Assembly (NCBI GenBank): GCA_023228925.1
Contig: JALOAF010000034.1
Coordinates: forward strand, 1 to 8,399
Direction: 5' to 3'
DNA length: 8,399 bases
From: Candidatus Absconditabacterales bacterium
GTDB taxonomy: Bacteria; Patescibacteriota; Gracilibacteria; Absconditabacterales; Absconditicoccaceae
Shown here piece after piece: positions 5,970 through 8,399 of the stretch (position 1 is the first letter of the stretch; each line of letters starts with the position of its first letter). The notes beneath the pieces are model-generated. The model had not been told where the DNA came from and did no database searches. It saw only the letters and a list, made by a program, of their open reading frames with translations. The position numbers and the translations under genes are program-made.

Positions 5970-7052
5970 TTAAACCCACCCTAGTAAAACTCTATCTCCT
6001 ATAGGATGTACTTTATTCAAATTTAAAAATCTAAATTTATAGTTTGGAACCCATTTCCTTAGTAAGTTTGGGATTTCAAAAAAGTCTTTCCCTGTATGAT
6101 ATAAACAAATTAACATAACAGGTTTATTTTTTCTAATTATTTGTTCAGCACCTTTAATAGCCTCTAATTCAAAGCCTTCTATATCCATTTTTATAAATTT
6201 GATATTTTCTTTATCAAGATTATCAAGTTTTATTACCTCTATAACGTCCTTTCCAAATTTAGGAATTGTACTTCCTCCTCCTTGTCCCGATGAAAAACTA
6301 ATGTTTTCATTATTTTCTCCAACCCCTTTATTTAAACATTCGACAGGTAAATTGTTTTTTTCAACAATCTTTTTTAATTCTTCAAAATTATTCCTATCTG
6401 GTTCAAAAGCAATAATTTTTTTAGGCTTCAAATCTTTCAATATTATACAACTATCTCCATAGTAGGCACCACAATCTATTACAGTTTTCTCTTTTATGGA
6501 TTCTAAAACCTTTTTTGATAAGAAGTTTAATCCTAATTTATGATAAAATAATGTTTCTTCTATTTTACTTTTATTATAAAAATATTCCTTTTTATTATAT
6601 TTTATTTTCTCTCTCGAAATAGAAAGATTATCTAGATAATTCTTATATACTTTTTCAAGTTTTTTATAATCATTTATTAATCTATTTTTTTCTATCAATG
6701 AAAATATAGACATTCTTATCTTATTATCTATAAATTGTAATATTTCTCCTTCGTCTTTTTTATCAAATAAATCCGTATCTAGATAAATATTATTCTTTAA
6801 ACAATAAATTAAAAAATCCAAAGACCATCTTTTATAAATGCTATCATCTTCAATAAATAAATAGTTTTTATTTAATATAGATCTTGTTTTATTTAAAGAT
6901 CTTATAGACATATACAATCTCTTAAGAGTCCTCGGAGAGTTTTGATAAATATTTTTTAAGAAATTGTTTTTCTTCTTAAAGTTTTTCTTATTATCTCTTT
7001 CTTTTAAAATTTCTTCTATTCTATTAATTATATATTTTCTATCAATTATCAT
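5970..7052 (-). CDS. FkbM-family SAM-dependent methyltransferase with N-terminal extension
   Basis: This 360-residue protein has an FkbM-type class I methyltransferase domain in its C-terminal half. It shows motif I TVIDCGAYYGDS (190-201), IIAFEPDRNNF (213-223), NKGVG (241-245) and FIKMDIEGFELEAIKGAE (286-303), a highly characteristic FkbM string. FkbM enzymes O-methylate hydroxyls of sugars and polyketides, and are common in polysaccharide loci. The first roughly 165 residues are not FkbM: they are rich in Lys, Asn and Ile with predicted helices (basic up to about residue 60, mixed after that), and I recognise no domain. Upstream, in frame, a TAA at 7074-7076 closes the frame; ATG 7052 is the first start after it. 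A T/A-rich tract just upstream could be a weak promoter. Between it and the GT4 gene is a 47-codon frame that may belong to it. The next gene starts 2 bases after its stop. Confidence 0.85.
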   Translation of the reverse strand: MIIDRKYIINRIEEILKERDNKKNFKKKNNFLKNIYQNSPRTLKRLYMSIRSLNKTRSILNKNYLFIEDDSIYKRWSLDFLIYCLKNNIYLDTDLFDKKDEGEILQFIDNKIRMSIFSLIEKNRLINDYKKLEKVYKNYLDNLSISREKIKYNKKEYFYNKSKIEETLFYHKLGLNFLSKKVLESIKEKTVIDCGAYYGDSCIILKDLKPKKIIAFEPDRNNFEELKKIVEKNNLPVECLNKGVGENNENISFSSGQGGGSTIPKFGKDVIEVIKLDNLDKENIKFIKMDIEGFELEAIKGAEQIIRKNKPVMLICLYHTGKDFFEIPNLLRKWVPNYKFRFLNLNKVHPIGDRVLLGWV

Positions 7053-7062
7053 TTTTATTTCT

Positions 7063-7206
7063 TCAAAAATTTTTTAACATCCCTTCCTTATTTTTTGAAT
7101 TTTTATTGCAAGTTTCAATAACCATAATTAGATAATAATTTTTCCTCTCTATTCTAGGAGTTATATTATTCATCATATTTTTAAAACTTCTTAAAGTTTC
7201 AATCAT
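7063..7206 (-). CDS. Small ORF of 47 codons between GT4 and FkbM genes
   Basis: On the minus strand, an ATG at 7206-7204 lies inside the end of the GT4 gene, 8 bases overlapping, and opens a 47-codon frame to TGA 7065-7063, filling nearly the whole gap before the FkbM gene. The product begins MIETLRSFKNMMNNITPRIE and ends KEGMLKNF; it is polar with a short hydrophobic stretch (YYLIMVI) and matches no family I know. The start position mimics the coupled starts elsewhere in the locus. Its end meets an A6T5 run; removing one T there would fuse it in frame to the FkbM protein (NF-EEIK-MIID). It may therefore be a small gene, a lost N-terminus of the FkbM protein, or chance in AT-rich DNA. Confidence 0.35.
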   Translation of the reverse strand: MIETLRSFKNMMNNITPRIERKNYYLIMVIETCNKNSKNKEGMLKNF

Positions 7207-8302
7207 TCGAAGTAGCCTCCAAATAAATTTTCGACAACTTCTTATTTCTCTCTCTAATAGAAAATTTTCCTGTTTTAATTTCCCTAATACAATTTTTAGA
7301 CATCTTTCTTAGAAGTTTCCTATCTTCTATAAGGGAAATTATTCTTTTACACATCCCCTCTATTACTTCCAAATCCACTAAATTTTCCATATATCTTTTA
7401 GAAAGTTGTTTTCCCTCAATTACAAATCCAGTATAATTTTCTTTTATTAATTCTCTTCGTACAGCCCCCTCCACACTAACAATCGGAATTCCAAAACTCA
7501 TAGCTTCAATAATAGGAAATCCAAAACTATCTATAAATCCAGGATAGACAAAAATATCGGACTTGGGATAAAATTCTCTAAATAATCTCTCTCTAGGAAT
7601 CATAGAAAGGAAACTAATCTTTTTATTTTTTTCATATCTATCTAAAACTTTTTTCGGAGTCTCACCTATGACAATCCCTTCAACAAAATTATATTTTTTA
7701 GTAATCCTATCTATAACCTCACAAGCATAAAGTCCTCCCTTTTCATAAAATCTTCTTGCAACAAATAAGAGAGTAATCTTCTTTTTATTAAAATCTCTAG
7801 TTATTTTCTGCTCCTCAATAGCGGGATAAACTACCTCTACCTTATTTTTCACAGAAGGAAATCTTTCAATTATCTCTCCCGAACACCATTCAGTCCAGGC
7901 CATAATTTTTTTACAATTGTCACTTTCCAGATATTTTTTTATCTTATCTTCACTTCCTCTTGGAGAACCGGTTTTCCAAAACTGCCCAACCCATTCAATA
8001 TCACAAACCCAAGGAGTATTATTTTTAGACAAACACCTTTCACAATGTATTAAGTCAATATTCTCAGACTTGGAAGTTAAAATGCTGTTGGGCATAGATC
8101 TATTAAGAAATGATAGGATATTTCTCCCAACCCCCTTAATAATTCCGATATATTTAAACTTCTTACCACTATGAATAAACTTAAATTCGTCTTTCTGGAT
8201 AAATTTTATATTCCTTGGAGGGTATTTTTTCAAAGAAATATAATAAGGAGAATCTTCAGAAAATTTCCAAGGCTTTTGTAAATAGACCTTAGTAGTTTTC
8301 AT
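7199..8302 (-). CDS. GT4-family glycosyltransferase
   Basis: This 367-residue GT-B glycosyltransferase has a weakly conserved N-terminal acceptor domain with DLIHCERCLS (83-92) and PWVCDIEWVGQF (97-108), a linker VVYPAI (157-162), and a clear donor domain. The donor domain carries TLLFVARRFYEKGG (177-190), VIGE (211-214), SDIFVYPGFIDSFGFPIIEA (248-267) and MSFGIPIVS. The EX7E signature appears as D258 to E266, so the first Glu is Asp, a conservative change seen at times in GT4 enzymes. Three Cys (87, 90, 100) are close together in the acceptor domain. A cytosolic, membrane-associated role in adding one sugar of the surface glycan is inferred from family and context. The ATG overlaps the stop of the preceding gene by 4 bases (ATGA), indicating coupling within the minus-strand run. 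Substrate is unknown. Confidence 0.85.
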   Translation of the reverse strand: MKTTKVYLQKPWKFSEDSPYYISLKKYPPRNIKFIQKDEFKFIHSGKKFKYIGIIKGVGRNILSFLNRSMPNSILTSKSENIDLIHCERCLSKNNTPWVCDIEWVGQFWKTGSPRGSEDKIKKYLESDNCKKIMAWTEWCSGEIIERFPSVKNKVEVVYPAIEEQKITRDFNKKKITLLFVARRFYEKGGLYACEVIDRITKKYNFVEGIVIGETPKKVLDRYEKNKKISFLSMIPRERLFREFYPKSDIFVYPGFIDSFGFPIIEAMSFGIPIVSVEGAVRRELIKENYTGFVIEGKQLSKRYMENLVDLEVIEGMCKRIISLIEDRKLLRKMSKNCIREIKTGKFSIRERNKKLSKIYLEATSND

Positions 8303-8399
8303 TCAAACAGATAATCCAATCCGCCAAATTGGAAAGGAACACTTCTATCTTTTAATTCATCATATATTGGAATACTATCGTCATAATCAACCTTCCAAA
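8299..8399 (-). CDS. C-terminal end of an unknown protein (runs off the window)
   Basis: The minus strand from the window edge is open for 32 codons, with text such as VDYDDSIPIYDELKDR and a closing GGLDYLFE, ending at TGA 8301-8299. The stop overlaps the ATG of the GT4 gene in the same 4-base ATGA arrangement used elsewhere here, which supports a real upstream gene of the same operon. The tail is acidic and too short to assign to a family. A glycan-related function is likely from context only. Confidence 0.6.
   Translation of the reverse strand, partial: WKVDYDDSIPIYDELKDRSVPFQFGGLDYLFE

Noticed and set aside
5968..5979. GTG start for the HlpA-like gene
   Set aside because: It would add only four non-conserved residues and overlap the FkbM gene by 10 bases; the ATG at 5967 directly after the FkbM stop is better placed.
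6199..6462. Plus-strand open frame opposite the FkbM gene
   Set aside because: Ser/Phe/Leu-rich shadow of the strongest FkbM motifs on the other strand; no start context. The plus-strand frame at 7917-8174 opposite the GT4 gene was rejected for the same reason.
7184..7199. Hairpin AAACTT-CTTA-AAGTTT at the end of the GT4 gene as a terminator
   Set aside because: Weak AT-only 6-bp stem with no T run after it on the minus strand, and it overlaps the probable start of the small frame; transcription most likely continues into the FkbM gene.
1..8399. CRISPR arrays, tRNA or rRNA genes, insertion sequences
   Set aside because: No regularly spaced repeats, no cloverleaf or conserved RNA sequence, and no transposase or terminal inverted repeats were seen on either strand.

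Overview
The window is strongly AT-rich and looks archaeal, probably from a small-genome, low-GC lineage of the DPANN type. Three start codons lie about 26-30 bases downstream of TATA-like elements (TTTAAAA or TTTATAAA), with little or no room for a leader. Shine-Dalgarno sequences are mostly absent, and AGA/AGG and ATA codons are common. The lineage is an inference from these promoter features and from gene style; there is no rRNA or other marker gene to settle it.

Layout. Bases 1-307 hold the decayed end of a toxin-antitoxin pair: an antitoxin C-terminus and a RelE/ParE-like toxin broken into several frames. A sugar-nucleotide epimerase of the CDP-paratose/tyvelose 2-epimerase type follows on the minus strand (373-1425). 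It diverges from a plus-strand operon-like run (1505-5091) across a 79-base region carrying one TATA element for each direction. The plus run holds a WecG/TagA/CpsF-type glycosyltransferase, an AAA-type ATPase with a C-terminal DUF4143 domain, a GT4 glycosyltransferase, and a class I SAM methyltransferase split by a frameshift. The last three are joined by 4-base ATGA overlaps. A minus-strand run converges on it (8399 down to 5083): the C-terminal end of an unknown protein, a GT4 glycosyltransferase, a 47-codon small frame, an FkbM-family methyltransferase with a long N-terminal extension, and an HlpA-like GT-A glycosyltransferase. The two runs overlap tail to tail by 9 bases.

Taken together this is a cell-surface glycan (polysaccharide or glycolipid/glycoprotein glycan) assembly locus. 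The epimerase would supply an unusual activated deoxysugar, four glycosyltransferases would build the chain, and two methyltransferases would decorate it. The DUF4143 ATPase is the odd member: it has its own promoter and belongs to a family with no known glycan role.

The most interesting points are the methyltransferase frameshift, which sits exactly on an in-register T TTT TTA slippery heptamer; the hidden 47-codon frame bridging the gap before the FkbM gene; the non-canonical active-site residues in the epimerase (FxxxK) and the HlpA-like enzyme (EHD for the usual acidic motif); and a pair of strong nested hairpins inside the wecG-like gene. I see no clear evidence of a wholly new system. 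The frameshift locus is the best candidate for new biology, with an indel or assembly error as the simpler explanation.
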